Shown: positions 11,735-23,121 of the stretch, piece after piece
Layout: every line of letters starts with the position of its first letter
Position numbering within the stretch: position 1 is the stretch's first letter
NCBI GenBank assembly: GCA_033807695.1
Contig: CM066308.1
Coordinates: forward strand, 434,001-498,000
Length of the DNA stretch: 64,000 nt
Direction of reading: 5' to 3'
Source of the DNA: Daedaleopsis sinensis
Taxonomy: Eukaryota; Basidiomycota; Agaricomycetes; Polyporales; Polyporaceae
Notes under the pieces: model-generated
Told to the model about the DNA's origin: nothing
Databases searched by the model: none
The model's input: the letters and a program-made list of their open reading frames with translations, nothing else
Position numbers and translations under genes: made by a program

Positions 11735-14500
11735 ATGCATACCCGTCCTGAGAATGCCGACAAACGTTTGGGCGCACCCGACAAACCGGCCCCTCGACGT
11801 ACTTCCTCTCAGGTCAGACGCGACGCGGCCGCAAAACGTGCTGAGCAGCGTGCTCAGATTGCCGAGGACGAGCAAAACACCATCGACATAGCCACCATGG
11901 AGGAACAGATTCAAGACGAGACCAACACCCGACGTGTCACTCGACAAACTCGCGCTTCAAGTTCGACTTCTTCCAACCGAGACCCATCGTCCGGGAACAC
12001 CGCTGCTAAACGCCGTACGGCGTCTAACAACGGTCGCCCCTCCAAAGCCGCACTCGCTCCGACCCCCACTGCTCCCACCTCCAAGGCCGTCGCTCCACGC
12101 CCAGTTAAGCACACCCGTAGCGGTACCTCTAAGACCACCAAGGACGCCGTCGACGAAGAGCTCTCCGACGCCCCCTCCTCTCCCACCAATTTCGAACCAC
12201 CTACCTCTCAGCCCGGCAACCGCCTGGATTCGCCGGAGTCCCTCTCTGACCTGAGTGAGATCGAAGAGACGCCCCAGCCTTCCAAAAAGAAGGCCAAGCT
12301 GACTGCGACCGGCAGCATTCGTAGTGCCGTCAACAACGCCCGCCAATCCTTGAACTCAACCAAAGAGAATTCGACTTAGTAAGCAGTGGCTTCTTTACAT
12401 GTGAGCTGTATCAGTACTCACACATCTGCTACGTACTCTTCCAGCCAAGTTTCTTCTCTCACATCCCTTGCCGAGATGGCTCCGCGCACGCACGATGTTC
12501 CAGTAACGCCCTTCGCTGCCCCGAAGCATCCGCTTGCTAGGAAGAAGATGCGGAAACCGGAGGACGACACTACCGATGACGCCCAGACTCAGGCTGCGGC
12601 CATGCTGCTTGGTAACGTGCCTCAGATCAAGATCGAACGTGTTCAAGATGGTGATGGCAAGCCGGGTAAGAGGGACGACAAGAAGGACGACTCCAGCAAG
12701 AACGCAGCTGACAAGAAAGCCGCCAAGAAGGCCGCCGCCGCCAAGAAGGCTGCTGCCGCCAAGAAGGCCGCCGACAAGAAGGCTGCCGACGACAAGAAGG
12801 CCGCCGCCGACAAGAAGGCCGCCGCCGACAAGAAAGCCGCCGCCGACAAGAAGGCCGCCGACAAGAAGAAGAAGGCCGCCGACAAGAAGGCTGCCGACGA
12901 CAAGATCGACCAAAAGGGCAAAGGGAAGGCCCCAGCTGACGACAACGAGGACCACATGGACGTGGATGTCGACGACGTCCACAACGATGTCGACGCCATA
13001 CTTGCAGATGATGCTGACCGCGCGTCAGACTACTCTGGCCAAGGGTACGTGGACAGCGACGATGAAGAGGAGGAGGAACGGGCAGCCAACAACAGCCCCG
13101 TGAAGACGCACAAGGTGCGCCTCACGAGCGATGTAAGCATTTCTATTTCTTGTTACCATCGCTCGCCTACACTCTCCCTCTCCCCATAGGCCCTCATCAA
13201 GGTCGAAGATGACGAGAGCCGCTCCGTCCCAAAGAAGTCATCCAAGACCTCGAAGGGTAACCACCTTACTGCTGGATCCGCCGACAACGAGGTATGTACT
13301 CTATCAACTCTGCCAACAGTCGTTCATCACCCTCGCTTCTAGGTCATCGACGTCGACAGCGCAGATGATGCTGCCCCTACCAACTCGAAGAGCACCAAGC
13401 CCTCCAGCCGGGTCACATACAAGAACGCCGACCTTCCTGAAGGTGCCCACTACAACAACACCTGGAAAGGTGTTCTTCTCCCGACGCTGTTCAAGTTCAT
13501 GGGAACCAGAGACAACCCCTGGTCGATCTCCGACCGGGAGTTCTTGTCAGTCTTGCAAAGGATCTGGGACGCTGCGTATCCTAAGAAGTTCCAGCGCAAG
13601 ATCGAACTGGGCGACAGCGTTCACGGTTTGGTACGTTTACTCTCAGCGTCTCTATCCCTCGATTTCCCGTTGACTACTTACGGATTAATATACCTTACAG
13701 GCTTCTCAGCGCGTCTATGAGTGGCGAAACACGTTCGGGACTACCGCCCTTCGCGCATGTGAACATTTCTTCAAGACCTACAAGGCCGGGACCGCGTATC
13801 CCGACTTGAGTACGCGGAAGATCTTCGGCCAGGCATCTCTGATCAATGCGGAGATTTTGTACAAGTTCCCAGGAGTAAAGAAACACAAGGTAAGCCGTTC
13901 GTCTTCGAGTTAACGCCGCTGCAATGTCGCTTACCTTGACATAGGGTCTTTATCGCTCGGAGTTCGTCATCGCCTGTCTCAATGTCCACCTCGATACTAT
14001 CGAACGCGCTATCAACATTCCCGACTTGTACCAGCAACCCCTGGATGCATATCCCTACGGCGCAGTAGGCCTTGCGGCCGCCGCTGTATGTACTGATTTG
14101 ATGATCACGTTCAAATGCTTATGATCTACATCTACAGACCCTCCGCGCTGCAATGTTGTATGGATCTGGCAAGATTGCGTACAACCAACCTGGCGACAAG
14201 ATCGTCATCCTCAAACCCCAGAATCCGCACACCGGCAAGGAAAGCAAGGAGTCGGACTTCAGCATCGCTAACTCCGGTGAGACCACCGTAGGGGCCGCTA
14301 AGCGTTGTCGCGCTCTTTCATGGGATAAGCTGCAGACCATCTACAAGGAAGCGGCAGGCTACAGGACGTCGGCATGTCCTTTGGCTGGCGCTATACGCGA
14401 CCGTATCGCCATTGATATCGACTTCGCCAGCCTCCCGGACGACGACGACGAGGAGGAGGAGGAAGAGGAGGAGGAGGAGGAGGAGGAGGAGGAGGAGTGA
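11735..14500 (+). CDS. Charged low-complexity protein of a repeated basidiomycete family
   Basis: Exons: 11735-12378, 12445-13132, 13190-13291, 13343-13630, 13701-13889, 13945-14085, 14138-14500; spliced this way it is one frame of 804 aa. Without the first splice there are two proteins: 214 aa ending at the TAG at 12377-12379, and 579 aa starting at ATG 12476. The N-terminus begins MHTRPENADKRLGAP, as in multi-copy basidiomycete proteins I know only as uncharacterised. Then come Ser/Thr/Pro-rich stretches, a run of about 25 AADKK/AAAKK units (12700-12900, probably a helical Lys/Ala stretch), an acidic patch, and a conserved domain with WKGVLLPTLFKFMGTRDNPW, RVYEWRNTFGTTALRACEHF and YPYGAVGLAAAATLRAAMLY. 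The tail is a run of Glu. The last five introns are all phase 0. Function unknown; I suspect a mobile-element companion gene. Confidence 0.7.
12379..12444 (+). other. Optional intron whose donor contains the upstream stop codon
   Basis: The stop TAG (12377-12379) reads TA^GTAAGC, a consensus donor; CTTCCAG at 12438-12444 is a good acceptor. Removing these 66 bases joins TA to C (Tyr) and runs in frame into the second open frame. Retaining it ends the first protein. Confidence 0.5.
14449..14497 (+). repeat. GAG/GAA triplet run coding poly-Glu
   Basis: About 16 consecutive Glu codons at the very 3' end of the preceding gene. Confidence 0.85.
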
Positions 14501-16741
14501 TTGTTGGTAAGTAGTATCGCTTGACCGTTCCATTAGCGTGTTGATGTACTTAAATGCTGCTACTAGTACTACCCAGCTTCAGCACGTCTAGAGGAGCGCA
14601 GAGCTATGCATGTCCCGCTTCTGACCGCGTTGTCGCCCGGTCCCGCATCTACTCTTGGACTAGATGTTGTCCGTGTTTGCTCTCTTGTTACCATATGTTC
14701 GACCGCCCCGAGTCTTGCACCTGCTCTTGATCTAGTGGACGCTGTCCCTATTTGCTTAATGGACTACTTTGAAGCACATATTCCTTCGAGTCATTACGCG
14801 CATTACATTGAATTACATCGTACTTACTTTACTTGCTCACCTGACGTCCGCGACATCTTGGCTTCAAGTTGCATTGCCGGGCCTTATACCCCATCATGTC
14901 TCGATAGCCTGATCGACTTACAGATTCTTGTACTACCCTTCTACCTGCTCAGCTGAAATTCCTTGCATTGCTGGATTCTCCTTTAATGGCCTAATCGTCT
15001 TACAGGCCGATCATGTACTACTATTGTTTTTCTTGAACTTACTTGAACATCTGATTCCGATTGACTTCTTGAGCGTCTGGATGTCCATTGGAATGAACAT
15101 TATGATGCGTTCAAGATGCCTGCTCATGCATGAACTACTTTGTGTGATTGAACGGTCTGACTTGTCTGGATGTACTTAGAGCTCTTGAAGCTTGAATTTG
15201 ACTGCTGACTTTAAAGTGGCAGTCGTAATTGACCGCTCCAACGCTCTGAGCCAACTGAAATTCTTACAGGCCTTGAAAGCTTGACGTCTTATGTTCTCTT
15301 CTCCAAAACATCTTATATCTACTTCTATATCTTAACTGTACTTGTTTGCGGCTTCACTTGTACACCAAGTTGCCTTAATCTGTACACCAAGTTGGCTCCA
15401 TTATCTGCTTGTACTCCTTGGCTCTACTTTTGCGCCTTTGCATGTACACCTTAGCTCTACTTGTCTGCCTTAATTGGTACACCAAGTCGGCTCCATTATC
15501 TGTTCACTTCAGCTTGTATGCCTTGTCTCTACTTTTTTGCCTTAACTAGATGCATCATGTACGCCTCAAGGACCAAATTTGATACCATGATGTGCAAAAT
15601 GAACCAGTAGTGCCAGGCACGCAATACTACTTATAAGTGTATGGCGACCGGTCACAACTTGGTATGTCCCTTGAGACGTCACAAACCTCTTAGAATTGTC
15701 TTAGATGTCTTATTTGTCTTAATGCATGTAAACACTCTGAACGATAGCGCCTCAAGTATAAGACGGTTAAGTGTATAAGTGGACATTAAGGTAGATTAAG
15801 AAGGAGGACTGCATTGAACGCATGATTCCGACTTAATCGTCTTATACAAGATGATAAGGAGATATAAGTACGCAGTGAAATTGCTGATGTAGTCTTGATC
15901 ATGTACTTCCACTGGAAAGGTCTCTTCTGGGTGTCTTCTTGAAGGTTATTCCAAGTCTGAAGGCAGTAGCAGTTCAAGACTCGGGGACTCGGAGAAGTAG
16001 TGAGAGGGGTCCTGGGCATCGTAGAACTGTTCGACTCGATGTTGAATGTGTATTCAGCGAATCGAGATGTTTCCGCGGCACTATAGGAGAAGAATCCTGC
16101 TTGACCGTGACGGAAGTTGTTCATGATATGGGGAGGGTAAGGATAGTGGTGATAGCAGTGTATGGGGTGGATAGTAAATATTTTAGAGTGGGTACAAGTT
16201 CTATAGAGTTTATATAGGAACTGAAGATGTCAGACAAGCCTCAAATAGTTGTGACATGCATATGGTTACGTAGGGCACGCCGGGGGCTGCCAGCAAAGTA
16301 GAATACCCTGGTCAAAAACTTGACAAGTAGCCTCATCATCGAGCTCCGATAGTCACTGAAAAATACTGCAAGGAACAGAAGGCAAACATTCAGTGCCCTT
16401 TGGTGCCCCAGTACAGCATCAGTACAGTATCATAATGCAACTTGCCCGGCGGCGTATCACTGCGATAAGCGCTGATTGATCGGAGATCCTCTGAAGATCT
16501 GACTAGTATACTACATACTATAGTCATCATGATTCACCGTAAGGCACATCTTCCTCTCCGCCTCCTTTTCCTCCGCCTCCTCCTTCGCTCCAAGATTCAT
16601 TGCTCTCGCCCAGAACACTGGGCATCTTCAACTGGCTATGGACTACTTCAAGTTTCGATACTCAACACTAACAGCTGGAATAGCCGTGATGGCACTTTCC
16701 ATCCCTCCCGGCCCGCGCTTTCGCCTTGAAACCTGTCCATA
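14501..16741. other. Gene-poor stretch with diverged repeats
   Basis: No convincing gene. The plus strand is rich in CTTG/CTTA words. The part 14930-15780 is built from variants of short phrases such as GTACACCAAGT, GGCTCTACTT and GCCTTAA, suggesting an old repeat or untranslated part of a transposon. Confidence 0.4.
15345..15555 (+). repeat. Imperfect tandem repeat
   Basis: The phrase TGTACACCAAGT..GC..CCATTATCTG..TGTACTCCTTGGCTCTACTT occurs at about 15360-15430 and again, diverged, at about 15477-15540; single ACACCAAGT words recur between. Period is roughly 105-115 bases. Confidence 0.5.
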
Positions 16742-16950
16742 ATGAACCCGCCCGCCCTTGTCTACCTCTTCCCCAAGTCCTTGCTCTCGCGTGAAAACTT
16801 ACCTCTCGTACAGCCTGGGCGTACTACTTGGTCTATTGCACTACTTCAAGTTGGCCCATCGCATTCACACTTCGGGTGCAACGGAACGACTACTCGAACG
16901 TGCGTCCGAGTGCACGGGCATGCAGCGCCGTCATCACCCGCGAGATAGAT
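16742..16950 (+). pseudogene. P450 N-terminal fragment
   Basis: In mixed frames this reads [29 protein letters not shown] and NDYSNV, matching the membrane anchor of the intact P450 at 38159-40733 (which has [29 protein letters not shown]). It is frameshifted and stops where the intact gene has [10 protein letters not shown]. The rest of the P450 is absent; a HET-like fragment follows directly. Confidence 0.6.
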
Positions 16951-17025
16951 TTGTGAGTAACATGTGTTCTTTCGAGGTCAGGGGTGCGCGCGTCCGTTGC
17001 TAGGCGCTGCAAGTGTCCCCGGCTT

Positions 17026-17600
17026 GACGCGCTGTACACGATGCACGAACTTGAACCTGATCCGGGCGACGTCTTGTGGCACACCCAGCTGGCAGCACAA
17101 CATAGTTCACCACCGTGCATGCGCACTGACGCTTGTCCCCTCGGAAGGGTGGTGTGGATCGTCGAGCTGGAGATGGAGACGCAGTGGCTAGCAAACGTGC
17201 CGGATCTGCTTCAGGTTTCGCGCCACCACGCGGCGCAGTGATGAAGATCGTCTATGTGCTCAGGCTGTCTCTCGCGCTGCGGAGGGCATGTCAGCAAGAA
17301 TCGGAATCTAATAATGTAGGTGCGGATGCAGAAGAAGATAGCGAGCGGACGGATATATGGTGTGCTGGCCGTGGGTGTGGCTGGACAGCGGGGTCGCGGC
17401 CATGACAGACCTCCGAGCGATTTTGCACGGTTGCTGACATTCTGTGGTGTCGTGAGCTCGCCCAGGGAGTGTCGCTCTTCACGCTCAGGATAAAGGTGGT
17501 GTATCCTTGCACCTTCGGGTGGGTGGACGTACTCAACTTGAACCCAAAGAGACAACTATCGTGAGCGGTATCGGAGCGCTGTTCTTGTTGCGTCCTGACT
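17026..17600 (+). pseudogene. HET-like gene fragment
   Basis: Pieces in shifting frames match the intact gene at 28462-30525: RLDALYTMHELEPDPGDV and LWHTQ (intact: WLDALCVMHEHSGDVQWHTQ), IVELEMETQWLANVPDLLQV, ALRRACQQESES, ERTDIWCAG, then VVYPCTFGWV near 17500. Stops and frame changes are frequent, so it is dead. The N-terminal ~150 and C-terminal ~300 residues are missing. Confidence 0.65.
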
Positions 17601-18002
17601 GCGACATCTCAACAGGGATTACGCTCCTGCCAGGACCCGATTCGCGACGCGCACAACCGACGGGCGTCGCCCGAATCCGACTTTCTTTCACTATAGACAC
17701 AACCGTCCTGCTCTCATGCATCTACGTCGGACGTCCGTATATCTCCGCCGTCATCGGCTTGTGCAGATCGAGCGGTGGCAGATCCACACCATTCGGCTCG
17801 ACCCAGTGGCCCGTGCACGACCGCACGCCGTCGACCACATATATCATCGGGGAGCTGTGACAGCCTAGAGTCGCAACTACGCGTGTCCAATCGGCCTGAG
17901 TCGGGGCGTACGCCCAAGTCCAAGTCCCAGCAGGCAACCCGTACGTAACTGTAGGGAGTAGCACGGGTATACCCGTGACTACTTGAGGCATACCCGTACC
18001 TG

Positions 18003-18062
18003 TACCCGCGCAAACCCGTACCCGTGGACTACGGGTACTACGGGTACGGGTTTGCGCGGGTA
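18003..18062. repeat. Perfect 23-bp inverted repeat (hairpin)
   Basis: 18003-18025 (TACCCGCGCAAACCCGTACC...) and 18040-18062 are exact reverse complements around a 14-base loop. The stem is made of ACGGGTA-type words. Confidence 0.85.
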
Positions 18063-18218
18063 TGGTCTCCCACGGGTACGGGTCTACGCGGGTACGGGTA
18101 TCCCGGCAGGTCTGCGTCGTCCTACACGGTCGAAGGACGTCCCTCCCCCGAGTCCCCCCGTTCAATAGGTCCTGATCGTCTGCCTAGGAGAGACGAACAC
18201 GGTCGTAGTATAATATGT

Positions 18219-18327
18219 GAGCTCGTACCCTTCTGTCGTGGTATCGCCCGCACCCCCCTGCCACCGCGGCTGCCCAACAACGGATGGGTACGGTGCGGGC
18301 GATACCACGACAGACTCAGGGTACGAG
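18219..18327. repeat. Fold-back with ~33-bp arms
   Basis: The arm at about 18221-18253 (CTCGTACCC..TCGTGGTATC) returns inverted at about 18291-18327 (..GATACCACGA..GGGTACGAG), with a three-to-four-base bulge in the right arm and a ~37-base loop. It sits inside the larger element and may be a second, nested one. Confidence 0.65.
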
Positions 18328-18765
18328 ACCAACATTATTGTGTAACTCGTATGGCTGGCGCGGACTCTCGGGGTTATAACCCGGGCTGCTTGTCGAGACC
18401 GTTTCGTTCGAGGTCAGCGACGTCGACCCTGCGCAAGCTGACGATAGGGCCGGTCAGCGGCGCATCTGGCCTGTAGTTCGATGCGCTTGAGCTTGATCTT
18501 GAAGGCCGCTCCGTCCGTCTGAGTTTCCATATGACTGTCGTGTGGTCATGAGTGCTGGGAGCCGGAGGTTTGCCTGAGGGTAAGGATGAGCAAGTCTCGA
18601 AACGACTGACATCTTCGGGCTGGCTGACGGTGTTCAGTAGAATGTGCGGGTTTAACCCGCGCGGGTACGGGTACGGGTAGGCAGGTGGGCGACCCGCGGA
18701 AACCCGTAGACCCGTCGGGAAACCCGTACCCGGCGCGGGTATACCCGTACCGTGCTACTCCCTAC

Positions 18766-19174
18766 CGGTACGTTCCCCACTGTCTGACGGATGCAGGTGC
18801 GGACTGAGAGCTTCCGCGGAGAGCACAAGTGCACGCTGCATCAATGTACACGTCCGCCGACGGCCGAATAAGCATCCGTCTGTCCCCCGCCGGCGACATC
18901 TGCCGCTCACTGCGCCATCTAAACAATTGTAGAGCACACTCTGTATATATTGGGTACACTCTATTCTGAGGTTTCGATTCAAATCCAATATTGTACATTC
19001 GGCGTCCAGACATCCTGGTTCTGTGCGTGTCAACTAGTATAGCTTTCTCGCATACAAACTCGCACTGAAAAGAATTCGTTTGAACTGTAAGGATTCGAAC
19101 ATGTTAATGATCAGCTGTTCTGCGCTGGTTCAGCTGAAAGTGCTCCTCACCACGAGTAGTACCCCCCTGGGCCT
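18766..19174. other. No recognised gene
   Basis: No supported frame; intergenic sequence between the inverted-repeat element and the truncated WD40 gene. Confidence 0.3.
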
Positions 19175-19873
19175 CTACCCCTCGCTCCCTTCCGTGTTCA
19201 TGAGAATCTCTTCCATCTTCTTCACGCAAACCGTCCCATTCTCGGCTGCTCCAGATGCGAGGATCCTTCCGTCCCCCGAGAAAACGACATGTGTTACTGC
19301 CGACTCGTGTTCCGAGAACGTCCCGAGGCACTCCCCGTCACGCGTCCTCCACAGCCGCACCGTGCCATCGGCAGAGGCGGTCGCGACATAGTTGCCCCGA
19401 GGAGTGAGTGCAAACGCATTAACTGCCCCATTGTGTCCTTCGAGTAGGACACTACTCCGGGAACGGGGTCCGCCAGTCTGTTGGGTTCCGGACAGGTTGA
19501 AGACACGTACTGTCATCGAAGGGCCCGGACTTCGAGAAGATCCACGCGCGGGATGGTCCGGACATATCCATGCGAGGCGCAGTCCTGAGCGGGAGAAAGC
19601 AATGGACACGGTGACAGAGAAGAGCTCAGATGCATGTGAGAGCATCCATGGACGGCACACTGGAGCACTTGTCTCCACATCCCAACGCCATACTGCACCA
19701 CGGCTCGACACGCCAACAAGGTGGCACGAAACATAGCCAGTCTCCTCCCGGAATTCAAAGGATGCGGCCAAGAGGAACTCCGGGTCTGATTCAGGCTCCG
19801 AGACGGTGTGCGCTGAGGATGATGGAAAGATGAAGCACGAATGTATGAGGCGCCGTTTGCTGATTTATTAGTT
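19175..19873 (-). pseudogene. WD40-repeat protein, 5'-truncated
   Basis: An open minus-strand frame contains GAVWRWDVETSAPV, MTVRVFNLSGTQ, LLEGHNGAVNAFALTPRGNY then VATASADGTVRLWRTRDGEC, and EHESAVTHVVFSGDGRILAS: at least two WD40 repeats of a beta-propeller. It is open to a stop at 19175 but has no in-frame ATG near its 5' end. Upstream (about 19830-19950) the sequence turns into a piece of an unrelated F-box gene in the opposite direction, so the break looks like a rearrangement. About 230 residues remain. Confidence 0.55.
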
Positions 19874-19953
19874 CCCACACTTATGTCACACCGCCACATA
19901 CACACTTGTTATCGGCGCACTTGTTTCGACGAACGCACACACATACATGTTTC
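19833..19953 (+). pseudogene. Tail fragment of the F-box/WD-like gene
   Basis: The plus strand resembles the 3' end of the gene at 20588-22702 (which has YEAPFADLLISLYLCDTATY and TFVNGALQVVS): here the pieces CHTATYTLVIGAL and STNAHTYM, with a stop in the middle. It lies inverted relative to that gene, ~700 bases from its stop. Confidence 0.6.
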
Positions 19954-20587
19954 TCCGGGTGAATATCGAGTGAGAAACCGGCCATAAACTGTACCTACAG
20001 TCTCTATTACCTCTCTCATTTGTATAATAGGCATTAACGTAGCAGTAAGGTGCATAAATGTTGCAAAGATTGCCCGGTATGGGTATGTCTGCTTATGTAA
20101 TTTGCGGTAGGCGCTCCATGGCGCTTCTGCGAGCGACTAAGTGCTAGTACTTGAGTACTTCAAGTTAGGCCTTAGAGCTTAGATCTTAGAGCTTAGGTAC
20201 TGATGATCTAACCTAGTGATTCAAACGAGTCTCAAAGGGTTATTAATACTAGAAGTACTTAGTGATAGCCTCCAAGATTTGAACGACATAAGTAATATAA
20301 GTACTACTCAATAAGCCCATCATTGGAGTGCTTGATCCTAGTAGTTAAGCTGAGGAGTACCAAGAAGAGGTATAAGGCCTAACTATAACTCGGGGGGGCT
20401 TCAACTCAACAAGTACTACCAATCTCTTCCGCTCTAATGAGCGCCTACAGGAGGCAGATATATTACATAAGCTTGGTGTTTACTTATCGTCGAGATGGAT
20501 TTGATTTAAATGCTAATGCATTGAGGCCTTCTGGAGCTACGCGAGGTCATCATAGACCTACTAGATGCTGAATAGAGGTCATAGATA
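19954..20587. other. No gene; short repetitive words
   Basis: AT-richer sequence with repeated TTAGAGCTTAG/TTAGATCTTAG words at 20165-20205 and runs of AGTACTT. Nothing codes convincingly. Confidence 0.35.
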
Positions 20588-22702
20588 CTATTCACGCCGG
20601 TAATACACTCTAGAGTTAGCTGAAGACAACATACTATGTGTGTGTGCGTCGGTCGAAACAACTTGAAGTGCGCCGTTGACAAATGTGTATGTGGCGGTGT
20701 CACATAAGTATAGGGAAATTAATAAATCAGCAAACGGCGCTTCATACGAATGAAGTGTCGGGGCCTCGGGGGCGATGTCCCAAATGAGCACTATCCCGGG
20801 TGTGTGCCAGTCTGCGAGCCATTTCTGATCGGCTGACACGGCGAACGAGCCGCTGCGAAGTTTCGAAGACTCTAGATGGGCCTGAGCAGGGATGCTGTGC
20901 CTGAACTTTGCCACATCCCAGTAACGGATGCCCTCCATGGAGACCGCATGCATGCAGCCGTCAGGGAAGATGTAAATGACCTTGGGAGGTAAACCACAGA
21001 GAACGTGCGTCACAACTTCGTAGCCTTGCTGAATCATGTCGAAAACACCGAATTTGCCTCGGTTAACAACACCGATAGATGATGTTTTCCAGGGGCCACT
21101 GGCTGGGAGGGTGACGGTGAAGTATGGATCATCAAGACCCCCAGAGCGTGGGGCAACTCTTCTTCGAGATTGAAGACCCCACCATTTGACGTCCCATGAG
21201 TACATGTAGGCTGAGCCATAACTCACTATTTCATCGCCTGCAGGAGCAGCGGCAAGCATGGCCAAACCCTCTAGACGGTGCTGATATGTCCAGCGGGACG
21301 TAGTGTGCTCTGCCGGTGTACGCCTTTCCGTCAGACTCCAGCATCTCATACTAAAAGTGTAAGGCTCACCAACATCAGGGACGACGTGGAATAGTGAACG
21401 TGCCATTGCCCTTGGTAAATAGCCCTCGATAGCCGAAGTCCAGCGATTGGTGTCGTTTTGCGAGGCCCGAGGCAACAAGATTCCAATATTGCGAAGTTGT
21501 GGGTGCAGGTCTCTGGCAACGGTTATGATTTTATCCAACTGCTCCCATTTCAGCAACATAGGAAGCCTTCCAGGATCAAAGAGATGCATTGATAGCTCAA
21601 GGGAGCTAAACTGTGCCAAATCAATGTAAAGCATTGTGACCGTGGGGGGTAAAACAACTTCAATGATATGCACGACATAACGTAGAATGTCGATGGTGTC
21701 GTCCCGGTAGAAATAGAGGTTTATAATCGTCAACGTCAATGTCGCCAGGCTGCGGAAGGGAGCGAGTGATCCTGGAGGAATAGCTTCGCATGCTACAAAT
21801 ACATTATTATCCTTGAGTTCAAAATCGGTCACGAAGAACGGGACTCACGTTCCATTATAGACCAACTCTGTTCCATGGTGACCTCATGTACATCCACTGC
21901 AAGATGTTCGACGTGGGGACCCACGGCCTTCTCTAGTATATGCAAAAGAGTACTCAGGGGCGCGGTAGCGAAGAAGTTGAAGTGAGCATCGTGAATCTGC
22001 AAACTGCTGCTGAGCATGGATACGATGTCGGCTCGGGTACAAAATGGTCTTTACCAGCAGAATCGATAGCCGGAGTTGACTCGCAAGGCGGTCCCAAACA
22101 CGGGCCAAGTACACTCCCGTCTTTTCAACGACAATGTCTTTGATCTGCAGCGACCGAAGGGCAGGAAGAGCAAGTAGGAGATTAAGAAGATCGGTCATGT
22201 GATCGAGAAAAATGTGAACGAGACTGAGGTCGTTGATGACCGAATGGCGTGGAAGGTATGCGAGAACCGTGGTTGACGTTTGAAGCAAAGGTCTCGACCA
22301 TCCCATCTTGCCGTAAAAGGTCCAGCTGCGCAAATTAGGAAGGAATGGAAGGAGAGCGAGAGGTGCAATATCAAAGGTGTCGCTTGTCGACTTTATGGAC
22401 TCGGAGTGCTTCTTCAAGAACGGGGGGTCTGCAAGGGCGGGGAATCCCTCGAGATCAACGCAACGGATAAGGGTTCGCAGGGTAGGGGTGGATATGAGGA
22501 GACGGTGGAGGGATCTCATTGTCCCCAGGTCCACGATACGGACAGTGCGGAAGAGATTGGTGCGAGCTCGAGGGAGCCAGGCTTGACAAACAAGAGCGCA
22601 GTTCCGAAGCGATGAATCATGTTGAGGGTTGCCGAGCTGGTCAATGACGTTCTCTGCGACCTCGAGAGGGACCCTAGGCTTCAGAGGTAGAGGGATGTCC
22701 AT
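20588..22702 (-). CDS. F-box protein with WD-like C-terminal half
   Basis: Exons on the minus strand: 22055-22702, 21849-21996, 20588-21792; introns of 58 and 56 bases (GTAAAG..GCAG, GTGAGT..GTAG) close a frame of 666 aa. The start at 22702 (MDIPLPLKPRVPLEV) is preferred over an upstream in-frame ATG at 22771 because the F-box follows at once: EVAENVIDQLGN, RNCALVCQAWLPRARTNLF. A Leu-rich middle follows (LLNLLLALPALRSLQIKDI). The C-terminal third has propeller-like segments: GIRYWDVAKFRH, SFAVSADQKWLADW, GIVLIWDIAPEAPTLHS. Expected role is substrate adaptor of an SCF ligase. No breaks. Confidence 0.68.
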
Positions 22703-23121
22703 GGTTGAGTATGAGAAACGAGTGGAAGGACTTGAAGTCGCGACGATCGATGCGATAATCCAAGGAACCACGCGCTTATAGAAGACTGAGCAGAAAGCCG
22801 AACCAGACCGAACCAGTTCATGCTCCTGCTTCGAGGAAGAGGAGCAAGTAGCATGTTACTCGGGTAGGCAGAACACGCGGCACAGTACAAGTTACACGAG
22901 ATACGAGGTATAGTAAACCCACAAGATCAGTATAGACATGAACAATTGAGCACGTTTACAAGGTATTCCCGAGGCTGAACACTATGATGGCGGAGAATTC
23001 GGGATTGAGTCAACTCTTCGCATCAGCACCATCTCACATCGACGAAAAGAGAGCTACATACAGCGTGCATAGACCGGGCTCATGTCCTGGCGGTCTCTGG
23101 AGCTGGGCAGGTAATCATCCA
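22703..23121. other. Intergenic, upstream of the F-box/WD-like gene
   Basis: No coding frame. An in-frame ATG at 22771 opens this side of the F-box gene, so the first ~70 bases may be its 5' leader. Confidence 0.3.

Larger units (their letters stand above)
17951..18765. mobile_element. Terminal-inverted-repeat element rich in ACGGGTA
   Basis: The left end (17951-17966, GTAGGGAGTAGCACGG) is repeated inverted at the right end (18750-18765, CCGTGCTACTCCCTAC), and both ends continue into (T)ACCCGTA/(T)ACGGGTA words. The interior holds no long gene but has two further hairpins. About 815 bases. No clean target-site duplication is visible at the flanks. Most likely a non-autonomous DNA element or fold-back repeat. 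Confidence 0.55.

Noticed and set aside
12395..12999. Gly/Leu/Val- and Ala-rich minus-strand frames
   Set aside because: Antisense shadows of the Lys/Ala codon repeat of the real plus-strand gene.
17985..18770. ACGGGTA words as an internal telomere
   Set aside because: Basidiomycete telomeres are usually TTAGGG; here the words occur in both orientations inside hairpins, not as a head-to-tail array.
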